DNA from: Leucosporidium creatinivorum
Taxonomy: Eukaryota; Basidiomycota; Microbotryomycetes; Leucosporidiales; Leucosporidiaceae
Assembly (NCBI GenBank): GCA_001600635.1
Contig: BCKL01000022.1
Coordinates: 62,001 to 126,000, forward strand
Direction: 5' to 3'
DNA length: 64,000 bases
The translations under genes were made by a program, and so were the position numbers. The stretch's first letter is position 1; every line of letters starts with the position of its first letter. Of this stretch, positions 46,429-57,914 are shown in pieces. The notes below the pieces were generated by a model. It had not been told where the DNA came from. It searched no databases and saw only the letters and a list, made by a program, of their open reading frames with translations.

Positions 46429-47686
46429 ATGATTGTACCGACATGTCGACTCTGTGCTCGCTCGGCTACCCTACAACCTCTCGCCTCTCGCTCGTCCCCC
46501 TTTCTCGCCCGGCGCGTCCTCTTCGCTTCTCCTCGGCCAGCACCTCAGTCTCGGCTACTACAAACCAGCAACTCAGCAAGACCAACCTCCTCTACACCGA
46601 AATCCAAACCCAGTCCCCTCCGAGCAGGCGCCAGCATCGTTCTCTTCCTCGTCGGCGCCGGCGCTCTCCTTCTCCGCCCCGAGCCTGAGCGCCTCTCACA
46701 CCACAAGTTCACTCCCGTCAAGATCATCTCGGTCACCGAGTTGACTCCAGAGACCTCTCTGTTCAGGCTCGCGCTGCCTCGGAGCCTGCTGGACCCTAAG
46801 AACCCGCCGTACGAAGCGATTCAGAGTCTCTTCGTCATGCAGCCCGATCTGCAGATTCAGAGGGCTTATACGGTGAGCTGAGAACCACAGATCGCTCTAG
46901 AGGCACTACTGATCCCCTGCAACTTGTCACAGCCCCTCAGTGCCGCCTGCTTCGACCCCAAAGGACCGGCCGAGGTCGACTTGGTCGTCAAGCGCTACCC
47001 CGACGGAGAGGCATCTCGCTACATCCACCGTCTAGGACGCGGAGATGAGATCAAGATTCGAGGTCCCGTCATCACGTGGTACTACGGCCAGAAGCAGTTC
47101 GATGAGGTGGTCTTTGTGAGCTCTCCTTCGCTCCTTCTCCTGTCGCCGAGTCGCTAAACCTTCGCGTTCTTACAGATCGTCGGCGGCACAGGCATCTCCC
47201 CTGCCTTGCAGTACATCGAATCCATCCTCTCCCACACAGCAAACCCCTCTGCCCCTCGCCCCTCCGTCAAAGTCGTCTACGCCTCTCCTTCCCCCTCTCG
47301 CATCCTCTTGAAACCCGAGCTCGACGCTCTGGTGGCTCGGCATCCCGAGAAGCTGTCGGTGCAGTACTTGGTAGATAACCTGGACGCTGGACAGAAGAAG
47401 GCGAGCGTAGGGGAGACCTCGGTGGGAAGGATGAGAGCGAAGGAGCTGAGGAAGTGGATCGGAGAGGGAGGGTCGAAGGAGAAGAAGAGGGCGGTGATTG
47501 TGTGTGGTCCGGAGCCGTGAGTTTCAATGCCTCTTTTGATCGCTACGAGAAGAAGCTGACCCCTCGACCTCGCGCAGAATGGTCAACGCCGTTGCTGGAC
47601 CTCGAGCTCGCGATCTCTCGCAAGGCCCAGTGGGGGGCATGCTGGGACAGCTAGGATACTCGCAGGACGAGGTCGTCAAGCTGTAG
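46429..47686 (+). CDS. CYC2: Mitochondrial FAD/NAD(P)H oxidoreductase, Cyc2-like
   Basis: Exons 46429-46872, 46933-47115, 47176-47516 and 47578-47686 give 358 aa. The N-terminus is an Arg/Ser-rich mitochondrial presequence, followed by one TM helix (SIVLFLVGAGALLL, about residues 73-86). The ferredoxin-reductase fold shows RAYTPLS (FAD, RxYS/T), RYIHRLGRGDEIKIRGPVIT, FIVGGTGISPALQYI (NAD-binding) and VCGPEPMVNAVAGPR. Yeast Cyc2 is an inner-membrane flavoprotein facing the intermembrane space that helps attach haem to cytochromes c. A general cytochrome-b5-reductase-like role is the alternative. The stop lies 35 bp from the PEX2 stop. Confidence 0.82.
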
Positions 47687-47721
47687 ATAGGTCGACCATA
47701 GAACTTGTTGCATTACTATAC

Positions 47722-49546
47722 TCATGCCCTCCACCGATCGTGCGCCGAGCCTATCGAGCCCGTCTCGTCGTCCTCACCATCCTCACTTCCGTCGCCCTCT
47801 CCATCCTCACTACCACTCTCCTCCGCTTCTATCTCATCATCAACAGGCGCCACAAGTACCACCTCATCCTTCTCCTCAACCTTCTCCTCAACCTCCCTCT
47901 TCACCCCCCTCACCTCCCCACCACACCTCAAGCACCCCCAACTCTCCTCTCCCTCCTCCTGCGCACCCGCCAACCTCCCAACCACACAATAATAGCAATA
48001 CCTGCACTCCCACCCGCAATCCGTCGTGTAGGGTAGCTTGACGCTCGTGTCTTGATCGCCCGCTGCTGCTGCTGAGGCGGCGAGGGAGGAAGAGAGGGTA
48101 GGGTCGGCGGAGGTCATTGGGTCTGTTGGGAGGGAGGTGGGTGGCGCGGTACTGAGGGAGTAACAGATCGGACAGGTCGAGTCGGGGAGGAAGTGCAGTG
48201 GTCCTTTCGGCCGTTCGGCGGGTTTGGTCGAGTCCTTCTCCCCGGCGCTTCCGGTAGAAGGTGCTACGAGTTGTTGCCGCGGGGTGAGACCGAGAGTGCG
48301 TGCGAGTGGTGCGGGAAGGGCGGCGAGGATTAAGGAGAGTGATTTGGATTTGGCGGATTTGGTGGAGAGGAGACGGGAGAGGCGCAGGCGCAGGCGGTGG
48401 ACGTTGATGAGGGGCATGAGGAAGAGGAGAAATTCCTGAGAGCCGAGATCAAAGAGTTAGAGTTATGCTGAGGTCGCTCAAAGCGTCGAGCTCGAGAAAG
48501 CTCAAGCCGAGCAGAGATCAAGCTCACCGTGAAGGCTTCCCAGACGAGCTGGCGGTTGAGGAACTCGAAGCTGACGTTCGGCGTAATCGATCTTTGTGCA
48601 TAGATGAGTCGCATGCCGAGTACTCGATCCACTAGTGTCCGATACCTGTTCAAGCCGAAGCAAAAGCGACGAGTCAGTCAGTCAGATTTCGGCGACCCCA
48701 CAATTCAAGCCGAGCGCCTACGACTCACCGCCCATCGTAGAGGAACACCAAGAAGTTGACCAGCGCAGCAATAGCCCCCAACTTCTCCCCCAAGCTCACT
48801 AACTCCCATCCGACCCGCTTCCACTCCCTCCCCCACAGGCCATCATCCTCCTCCCTCCGCCTCTTGACGAACCGCCGTCGGAGATCGAGCAGAGAGAACC
48901 ATGACCGAGGTAGGTCCTCGTCGGACCAGGAGGAGGAGAGCATGCGATCTCGGATGCGGGAGTAGAGGTAGGAGGGGAGGACAAGGAGGGTCATGTAGGC
49001 TGCTTTTTGAATCGGCAGGAGCGAGGAATCGATGGCGGTGGATTGTACTGTCATATCGGAGATAGGTCAGTGCGCCTCTCGAGCTACAGAGAGCGAGCGA
49101 GACGACTCACGACCTCCCGCCTGGTGCTTCCACTCGTTCCTGTACTTAAGGTTCTGCAGCCCAGCACCATACGTAGCTCCACGATCATAGAGCGACATCT
49201 TGAGCACCGCAATCCTCAACATGGCCATCAGCTCTGGCTCCCAGCTCCTCCGTCCAGGCGCCTATCGAGTCGCCGGTCAGCTCTCTGCAGCTCATCAATT
49301 ATGGCTCGAGGCAGAGCACCGACTCACTCGGATCCCCTCCATCGCTTTCCATACCGGCGCGCCTAAGATGCCCTCCAATTCATGATCCAGCAAGTCGGCG
49401 TCGAGCTGAGCTACCCGCGAGACGCTGAGCTGGGGCGAGGGGAACTTGGCTAACGAGGAGCGGATGGCAGGGAGTTCTGTAGCTAGTGATGCTGGTGGTG
49501 GGTGCCAGAACCGCTCGAGGTTGGGTGCGGGTGTCGATGTGGCCAT
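47722..49546 (-). CDS. PEX2: Peroxisomal RING-finger E3 ligase subunit Pex2
   Basis: Exons 49546-49328, 49261-49111, 49047-48729, 48645-48528 and 48435-47722 give 506 aa. The Pex2/Pex12 N-terminal region has QLSVSRVAQLDADLLDHEL near the start, ELMAMLRIAVLKMSLYDRGA and helical segments (KLGAIAALVNFLVFLYDGRY, LVDRVLGMRLIYAQRSI, LVWEAFTEFLLFLMPLINV). The RING is CPICYSLSTAPP through CGWECRYCYYCVVGRL to CLRCGG, with a long loop between the metal pairs. The C-terminus is acidic, an addition to the family. Pex2 with Pex10 and Pex12 forms the retrotranslocation channel and ligase that ubiquitinates the receptor Pex5. The exon 2 donor could be GTGAGT (chosen) or GTCGTG three bases earlier. Confidence 0.9.
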
Positions 49547-49850
49547 TCGAAGGGATAAGTGATGGCAAGAGCGTGAGCTTCGACTCGGCAAGTGCAAGTC
49601 GGTTTGGCCCGGAGAGCGGAAGGCGGAAGTTCATCTCTCGTCTCTCGATCTCGCTCGAGAGCAGCGGTTTAAGTAAGTGGTAACCATCATTGATATTAGA
49701 GTATCAAAGATGAAGGGCCCTATGGTGGCACACTTGGAGCGTGGCCAATTTCCAGGCGAGAGAGTTCGGTCGTTAACGTATGCGAAGGGGGAAGCTAAAC
49801 AAAAGGGGGAAGAGATGAAGGGGAGTAACCAAGAAGGAGAGGGAGAGGAT
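49547..49850. other. Spacer between PEX2 start and YRB1 stop
   Basis: 304 bp holding the PEX2 promoter and the YRB1 3' UTR on the same strand. Nothing further seen. Confidence 0.4.
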
Positions 49851-51088
49851 TTAAGCATCCTTGGTGGCCTCGGCGGTCTTCTCGTGAGCGACGGCGGGCG
49901 TAGGGGTCTGATTCGGCGAAGGGAGATCAGCCTCGCTCTCTCGCGTAGGGTAAGCACAACTCACCTCAGCGGTAGGCTCCTTGACCTCCTCGCCCTGGAC
50001 CTCAGTGACCTTCTCGGGTGGTGGGGCCTTTCCCTCATCAACGTAGGTGGGGGGGTTGCTCTCCTCGGCAGCAGCAGGGGCGGCGGTCGAGGGCTCAGCC
50101 TCCTTGGGAGCGCCGGTGGCCGACTCGGTTGAAGCGGCGGGAGCGACCGACTGGTCCTCATCGACGGGCTCGGGTGCCGCGGTCGACGAGTGGCCGAGGA
50201 GGGGCTTGTTGGTCTCTTGCGCCGAGGTGAAAGCCGTCTTGAAGAGTCCGGCGTCTGCGAGTGGATCTTGGAGTTAGCGAGGCGAGCGGGGGTGAAAGAT
50301 AGTGGGAGACGTACTGTCAGAGTTGGCGAAACGGATGGCGAGGGTCTCGGCGGTGGGAGCGCCCTCGGAGACATCAGCAGCGACGTTGTAGACCCAGGAG
50401 CGATCCGAACCGACGTTAGGCGAGAGGGCCATCTCGGGGGTGACTGTTTGGACATCAAAGAATCATCAGCATCAACTTTGACTCTTCTGTAGCTCTGCAG
50501 CTCGGTGAAGCAAGACTGACTGTAGTGGTTGGCGCAGACCTTGAGCGTCTTGTCGCGCCTCATGACGAGACGGACCTTCTTGCTCTCCTTGTGCTGCAAG
50601 AGGCGAACATCTCCAGTTCCACGCTCCTTCCACTCGGACGACTCGGCGATGAAGCGGAACAGCTTGGCGCGCCTGTTAAAACGGGAGAGCGAAGCGCAAA
50701 GGAAAGGATCAGCGAATGTTCCATGAAGAGTTGCGCGGTGGGCTTTGTTGGGAGGGTAGAGCGCTGAGGTGTGATGCGCTGCAATGGTAGGTATGCACCA
50801 CGCCGCTTGTACTCCTTCCGACGCTCTACAGCACGTCGAACGGGCAGCAGAACTTCTACACGTCCTGGCCCGCCTAGCGCTCGCCCCGAAGGCCTACAAC
50901 TATCGGGGATACCTCCCAGCGCTTCCCTAAGCCTGTAGGACATCAACCCACATCCTGAACTGGACCTCCTCATCGTCCTCTCCCGTCTTGACATCAACTT
51001 GCTGCTCGAGCTTGATGACGGGCTCGAAGACGGCGGCAGACTCCTCCTCCTGGGCGACCTGGGGCTCGGTTGATTGCTCGGCAGACAT
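49851..51088 (-). CDS. YRB1: Ran-binding protein 1 (Yrb1)
   Basis: Exons 51088-50952, 50672-50521, 50443-50315, 50254-49965 and 49907-49851 give 254 aa. A short acidic N-terminus leads into a full Ran[98 protein letters not shown] and [20 protein letters not shown]. The Ala/Glu/Pro-rich C-terminal half is disordered. Ran-binding protein 1 works with RanGAP to turn over Ran-GTP leaving the nucleus. The first intron is 279 nt, roughly four times the local norm; it splits the FRM codon of the domain and could hold a regulatory element or intronic RNA. Confidence 0.93.
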
Positions 51089-51344
51089 TTTCGATAGGTG
51101 TGGTTGAAGTGGTGAGAAGTGGGAGAAGTGAGAGAGAGGTGGGGCGGAGGCGAAGGCGCATTTTGGGACTTTGAGACTTCGGAGGCTCGAGCGGGGAGGG
51201 CTCGGTCGAAAAAGGTGCAGAACGGTCGTTGTCGTTCTCTAGTAGCTCTCGCTCAGACACTGAAGTACAACAATTCACTCTGTATCCTCAAGTCCTAACA
51301 CTACCACGTAAAGCCCGCTCTCAAGCTTTAATCTCGGCGAGCGC

Positions 51345-53000
51345 TCAACGCCTCTTCCTCCCCGCCGAGCTCTTCTGCCTCGCCTGACAATCACTACAGT
51401 ACCACGAATCGTTGGGCACGTTCTTGAGTCCGACGCAGGTGAGGTGGAACCATTCGATGCGGCAGTTGGGGGCGTCGCAGCCGATCATCTGGAGGGGTTT
51501 CGGTGAGCGCGAGCGAGGGAGAGGTAGAAGGGAAGGAGAGGTTAGCATGCGCTCGGAAGGAGGAGGAGAGAAAGAGGATAGCTCACCTCGCCGAAAGAAG
51601 GCCTCTTGCAGAAGCAATACGGCGTCATATCCTCTCCCTCTCCGCCCTCCTCGCCCGTATCCGCACTCTCCTCCTCGTCATGTCTCTTCCTCTTCTGCCC
51701 ACCACCATTCCCTCCACTCCCCGCCCCTCCATGATGTCCGTGCCCACTCTGCATCGCCTGAATATGCTGCTGACTCGCCATCTGTTGCGCTGCCAACACC
51801 TGCGCCTGGGCCGCGAGCCGGATCTGCTGCTGCTGGAGATGTTGGTGTTGGGCCATTTGCTGTTGTTGCAGCTGAGCGGCTTGGGCTGGTGTGGCGCCTC
51901 CTCCTCCTCCCATACCAGGATGCCCGCCTCCGTGCCCAGGCGTCCCCGGCGCCGAGTTGGGATAGGTCGTAACGTTCTGCAGTCGTGATGGACGGGCTAC
52001 GCGGTTGCCTGAGCCGCCGCCGGGAGTAGGAGCGAGAGGTGTGCCGTTACCAGAGGCGGAGGGGGAGTAAGGGTAGCCGGGCGATTGGGGGTGTGGTGAG
52101 TGGCCGTTGCTGTTGGCGGGGAGGAGCGGGACTTGGCCGGCGATGGGAGGGGAAGATTGTGGTTGGGCCATCTTGCGTTCTATTGAGTCGTTGGAGAGGA
52201 GGAGAAGAGGGGGGGGGGAGAAGGAGAGAACCAGGGAGCGAGATGGTCAGCACCGAGCTCGAGCCGAGCGTCGAAAGCCTCGATACTCACTGTCGATAGG
52301 AGTGCCGTAGCCGTATCCGCCGGCTCCAGCGGCAGCATAAGCGCTCGGTGCGTAAGGATTGTGGTACTGCGGTACAGGCGCAGCGGGGTTGTAGCCTTGA
52401 GCAGCAGCGCCGGCGGCAGCGTATTGCGAGGGGGTGGGCTGAGCTTGCGCTGGAGGAGTGAAAGACGGGAGGGTGGGGAGTGGTGGTACGTTGGGCGTGA
52501 GAAGCTCGAGTTGGGTTTGGAGGCGGTTGAGGTGGCGGGAGAGCTGTGAGAAGCGAGGAGAGAAGGTCAGCTCTCGGCGAGCGATCAAGCGAGATGAGAA
52601 GCCCCCGACGTACCAGGTTGACCCCTCGTTCACTCAAAGCTACCTTCTCCTTTGCCGAAACCTCTGCACGATCCAGATCCGACCTGTAGGAGAGCCAGCG
52701 CGTAAGCAAACAACGCGACGAGAGCGGCCCTGCTTCCAGCTCGGGTCGAACGCACCTGATTTTGGTAATCAAGGACGGCTCCTTGCTATTGGGTACCAAC
52801 AGACCCTGCCCTCCCTGCGCTGCTGGCCTAGCATGCCTCTGAATCGACTGGTCACGAGCAATGGCGCGGTTCTTGATGTCGTTCGTCTTGCCCTCCTTGT
52901 GGCCGATCTCTTGAAGGATGTGGTGCACTTCGGAAGGGAGGTTGTCCAAGCTGCCTACTACCTCTGCTAGCAGTACAGCGGCGTCTTCTGTCGTGGCCAT
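51345..53000 (-). CDS. ING-family PHD-finger chromatin protein
   Basis: Exons 53000-52756, 52683-52614, 52543-52291, 52179-51587 and 51488-51345 give 434 aa. The N-terminal ING helices (LAEVVGSLDNLPSEVHHILQ, NDIKNRAIARDQSIQRH, LSRHLNRLQTQLELLTP) precede a long Gln/Pro/Gly/Ala-rich middle and a basic RKRHDEEE patch. The C-terminal PHD is complete: CFCKRPSFGEMIGCDAPNC, then CRIEWFHLTCVGL and WYCSDC. ING PHDs read H3K4me3 and belong to NuA4, NuA3 or Rpd3 complexes. Yeast has Yng1, Yng2 and Pho23; I cannot tell which this matches. One intron sits at GE/MIG in the PHD. Confidence 0.92.
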
Positions 53001-53524
53001 TCGGGAGGGAGCGCGAGAGCGAGCTGATGAGAGCGAAGGGGTGAGAAGGAGAGGGCGATAGCCTGCTGTAGGTTCTGTAGGTGCTACTGCTATTCTCGGA
53101 AGCTGTAGTCGAGTGGCGCTGAGAAGTTCGAAGCCGAGGCGAGGCAGGCGAAGCGAGAGAGCTGAGAGAGAGAGAGAGCTGACTTGAGCTTGAAGTGGTG
53201 GCGATTCGGGTACAGGGCCGAGTGGGAACTGTAGGCGAGTCGATCGAGTGGGTTTGTTACTAGTGATAGGTCGGGGGCTGAGCCGCTGCTGCTCGCTCGG
53301 CGTTTGGACTGGGTCAGTTTCTCAGCTCGCGCCCAAAGTCTGCTTTCCTCCTCCTCGCTCGCTCTCGACTCCTCGCTCGCCGCTTCTACTTCAGCTCCAG
53401 CAACTACAAAGAGGTACATAACAGCTCTCAATCTAGCTCTTGGACCTGCGAGTTAACCCTTACACTGTTACAGCTCGGACGAGTAGCGCCCTTTCGCTCG
53501 TCGCAAAAGCGCACTTCGCCCACC
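53001..53524. promoter_or_regulatory. Divergent promoter between ING gene and RPA135
   Basis: 524 bp between two ATGs on opposite strands, containing simple AGAGAG runs (about 53158-53178). No protein-coding frame is supported. Confidence 0.35.
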
Positions 53525-56500
53525 ATGCCCGGCCTCGCTCCCCCTCAGCAGCAGCACGAGCAGGCAGTAGCCGGTCCTTCCAAGACTCCCGTCTCTTCCA
53601 CCTTCCGCACTTTGGACCGCGAGAACGCCTTCCGCAACCCGTCCAACTCGGAGACCAAATATCCCGCTCCGCAAGCTCTCGTCGCCCCTCACATCGACTC
53701 GTTTGATGCTCTCTTCGAGGGAGCTCCCATCGGTCCTAATGGCCAGGTAGAGCAGAGCTTGGGTCTCCTCGATATGGCCATCGCAGACCTCCAACCCAAG
53801 GTGGTCTTCGACGGTCAGGGAGCAGAGGGTTCCCTCGGAAACAGGCTCGAGAGTGAGTACTGACCTCGGGGGCAAGCCAGAAACATAGCTGACACATTCG
53901 CACACAGTCAAGATCGACAACCTACTCGTTGCTCGGCCCATGGCTCCCGAGAAGGGAGTCGGTTCGCGCGAGCGCAAGATCTACCCCTCCGAGGTGAGTT
54001 GTAGCTTTGTCGGCTTGTAGGTAGGACCATTCGCTGACCCTCTCTGCACCACAGTCACGAGAACGGCTAGCGACCTACGCCTCCAAGATGACCGCCAAGC
54101 TCTCATGGTCCGTCAACGGGGGTCCCATCACCTCCGAGACGAGGGAGCTCGGCAACCTTCCCATGATGGTCAAGGTGAGCTCGGGCGAGCGACTTCTAAC
54201 GATGGAGCATCTCTGACCTCTCTCCTTCTCACAGTCGACTCGCTGCAACCTCAAGGGCCTTCCCCCATCCGGCCTCGTCGAGCACCACGAGGAAGCCGAG
54301 GAGATGGGCGGCTACTTCATCATCAACGGCAACGAGCGTCTCATCCGTTTCCTCATCGTTCCCCGTCGCAACCACGTCACCTCCATCATCCGTCCCTCCT
54401 TCGGCAACCGTGGCGCCTCCTACACCCCCTTTGGAGTCGCCATCCGCTCGGTCCGCCCCGATCAAACCTCCCAGACCAACACCCTTCACTACCTCTCCTC
54501 CGGTGGATCGACCCTTCGCTTCAGTTGGCGCAAGGCCGAGTACATGGTTCCCGTCGTCATGGTCCTCAAGGCCCTCGTCGGCGCGACCGACAAGGAGATC
54601 TTCATGGGCATCATGCAGAACGATTTCGAGAACACCTTCCTTACCGACCGAGTTGAGCTCCTCCTCCGTGGATTCAAGAGCGGGTACGGCCTCAAGACGC
54701 AGCACGAATGCCTCGAGTTCCTTGGAGACAAGTTCCGAGTCGTTTTGCAGTGCCCCGAGGATTGGAGCAACGAGCGCGTGGGGCAGTTCCTCATCGACCG
54801 CATCGTCCTCGCCCACCTCAAGGACCCCAAGGATAAGCTCAGGCTCCTCTAGTGAGTAGCGAGGCCGCCCTGACTCGCAAAACTCAAGCGCTGACCTTTC
54901 GCTCCCCATCGCAGCTTCATGATCCGCAAGCTGTACGCCCTCGTCGGAGGAGACTGCTGCGCCGACAATCCCGATTCGCCTCAGCACCAGGAGATCCTCA
55001 TGCCCGGCTTCCTCTACGGCATCATCATCAAGGAGAAGCTCGACGAGCTCGTCGGCGGCATTCGCGCCCAGATCGCCCAGGACGTTCGGCGCAAGGTCCC
55101 CTCGTGCGACTTCCACGACAACCGCTACATCACCAAGACGATCCAGCGCGTCAACGCCGATATTGGAAGCAAGCTCAACTACTTCCTCGCCACGGGCAAC
55201 CTCATCTCGCCTTCGGGGCTCGACCTCCAACAGGCAGCGGGATACACCATCGTCGCCGAGAAGCTCAACTTTACTCGCTACATCTCCCACTTCCGTTCCG
55301 TCCATCGTGGAGCCTTCTTCGCCGAGCTCAAGACCACCACCGTCCGCAAGCTTCTTCCCGAGGCTTGGGGATTCCTCTGCCCCGTCCACACCCCCGATGG
55401 ATCCCCTTGCGGTCTGCTCAACCACTTTGCCCACAAATGCCGACTCATTCACCAGCACCTCAACGTCGACCACCTCCCCGCCCTCCTCTCCTCCCTCGGC
55501 ATGACCCAGCCTCTCGACCCCTCCATCGATGGTCGCGAGAACGTCGTCGTCCAGCTCGACGGTCGCATTATCGGATGGGCATCCCCCGCCCTCGCCATCA
55601 AGATGGCCAACGCCCTCCGCGTCTGGAAGACCGAGGGCGAGCACGACGTTCCCCTCGACCTCGAGATTGGACTCGTCCCCATCTCCAAGGGCGGTCAATA
55701 CCCCGGTCTCTACCTCTTCTCCTCGCGCGCTCGCATGATGCGCGACGTCAAGTACCTCTCCAACGGCAAGACGGATTCGGTCGGCCCCTTCGAGCAAGTC
55801 TACCTTGACATCGCCTGCATGCCCGACGAGGTCGAGAAGGGCGTCACCTCGCACATCGAATTCTCGCCGACCAACGTCCTCTCCCTTCTCGCCAACCTCA
55901 CCCCCTTCTCCGACTACAACCAATCCCCTCGCAACATGTACCAGTGCCAGATGTCCAAGCAGACGATGGGAACGCCCTCCACCGCCCTCTCGCGCCGAAC
56001 CGACAACAAGCTCTACCGTCTCCAGTCGGGTCAGACGCCCATCGTTCGGCCCAACCTCCACAACACGTACGGCATGGATGGATATCCCAACGGTACCAAC
56101 GCCATCGTCGCCGTCATCTCCTACACGGGATACGATATGGAGGACGCCATGATTCTCAACAAGTCGGCCCACGAGCGAGGCTTCGGCCATGGCTCGATCT
56201 ACAAGTCGCAGATTGTCGATTTGAAGAATGTGCGAGGCGATAAGGGGAGTGGAGGAGCGCCCGAGGTGCATTTCGGACTCGGACCGGATGTGAGGGAGGG
56301 AGATGCCAAGCGGGATACGCTCGACGATGATGGACTGCCGTTCCTCGGTACGAAGCTCAAGAGCGGGGATGCGATTTGCGCGTATATCGATAGGATCGCG
56401 GGCAAGACGAGGGTGGAGAAGTACAAGGGAGACGAGGTCGCTTATGTCGAGGAGGTCCGGTTGATCGGTGAGTTGGGCTTCGGCGTTGGTCTCTCCTCGC

Positions 56501-57657
56501 GCTCGGCTCGCTGACTTCTCTTGCCTCTCTGCAGGTTCCGACGCCAACGCCGCCGAAGCTCAAAAGCTGCACATCAAGCTCCGAGTCCCCCGTTCCCCCG
56601 TCATCGGCGACAAGTTCTCCTCCCGTCACGGACAGAAGGGAGTCTGCTCGCAAAAGTACCCCGCCGTCGACATGCCCTTCACCGAATCAGGCATGCAACC
56701 CGACGTCATCATCAACCCTCACGCCTTCCCCTCTCGTATGACCATCGGCATGTTCGTCGAGTCCATCGCCGCCAAAGCGGGAGCGCTCCACGGTCTCGCG
56801 CAAGATGGAACGCCCTTCAACTTTTCCGAGGACGACACGCCCGCGGATTACTTTGGAGAGCAGCTGCGGTTGGCGGGGTACAACTACCACGGCAACGAGC
56901 CCATGTACTCGGGCATCACGGGCGAGGAGTTCAAGGCCGATATCTACATCGGAGTCGTTTACTACCAGAGGCTGAGGCATATGGTCGGCGACAAGTGGCA
57001 GGTCAGGACGACGGGTCCGTTGGACCAGGTTACGCGTCAACCCGTCAAGGTGAGTCCCTCTCGAGTTCGAGTCTGAGCCGAGCCGAGTGCTGACTTCGCT
57101 TTCGCCGCTCTCTTTCTTCTTCTCCTCGCCTCTTTTCCCTCTTTTCACCCCTCTCTCCCCCTTCTCTCCCTCGTTGTCCTACACCACCACAGGGTCGCAA
57201 GCGCGGAGGAGGAATTCGATTCGGAGAGATGGAGCGCGACGCTCTTCTCGCCCACGGCACCTCCTTCCTCCTCCAAGATCGTCTCATGAACTGCTCCGAC
57301 TACTCCACCGCCTGGGTCTGCCGATCCTGCGGCTCCATGGTCTCGCTCGGCTACGACTCGATCTCGCTCGGTCGGGAAATCGGCCTCACCGCCAATGGAG
57401 GAGGCGTCGTCTTGGAGGCGGAGAGGGAGACGGGACCGGGAGGAGAGTACTGCAGGATTTGTAGGGAGAAGGGAGAGGAGGAGATGAAGGCGAGGAGGAA
57501 GGCTGCCAAGGGAGGAGAGATGGTCTTTGAGCGGTTCGGCGGAGATGAGGTCGTTGGAGGTGCGGATATGGAGGTCGTCGCGGTGCCGTTTGTGTTTAGG
57601 TTGCTGCTGAGTGAGCTCGCAGCTATGGGTATCGCTGTGCAGGTCGGCGTTGATTAG
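53525..57657 (+). CDS. RPA135: RNA polymerase I second-largest subunit
   Basis: Exons 53525-53852, 53908-53993, 54055-54174, 54235-54851, 54915-56467, 56535-57049 and 57193-57657 give 1227 aa (yeast Rpa135 is 1203). The RNA-polymerase beta-type domains follow in order: lobe and protrusion ([20 protein letters not shown]), fork ([20 protein letters not shown]), external regions, hybrid-binding domain ([20 protein letters not shown], then [19 protein letters not shown] and [19 protein letters not shown]) and the C-terminal clamp with zinc-binding CRSCGSMV and CRIC. It makes ribosomal RNA with Rpa190 in the nucleolus. The largest single exon is 1553 nt. A 772-codon antisense frame here is a codon-bias shadow. 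Confidence 0.96.
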
Positions 57658-57914
57658 GAGCTCGTCGAGGCTCAGCAGCAATTAGATCGTCGTTATACCA
57701 GCAGAGGGCCTTGGTTTCCAGCGAGCGAGCGAGTAACGAGTCCCGCAGAGGCTTCACGCGAGAGTGCAAGAAAGCCTCGGCGATGGTGGAGAAGGAGGCC
57801 GAGCGTTCGCCGAGGCCAGCCGAGCCGAAGCTCTCGTATCGGCCCGGAGGCGATTCGGTGGACATCGTATCTCTTTACAGCGGACAGTCAAACGTACTAG
57901 CACAGCTCACGACG

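Noticed and set aside
54229-56547. A 772-codon open frame on the minus strand
   Set aside because: It lies antisense to RPA135 and arises from the strong third-position GC bias of the true gene. RPA135 is unmistakable, and the antisense protein is repetitive and has no domain.
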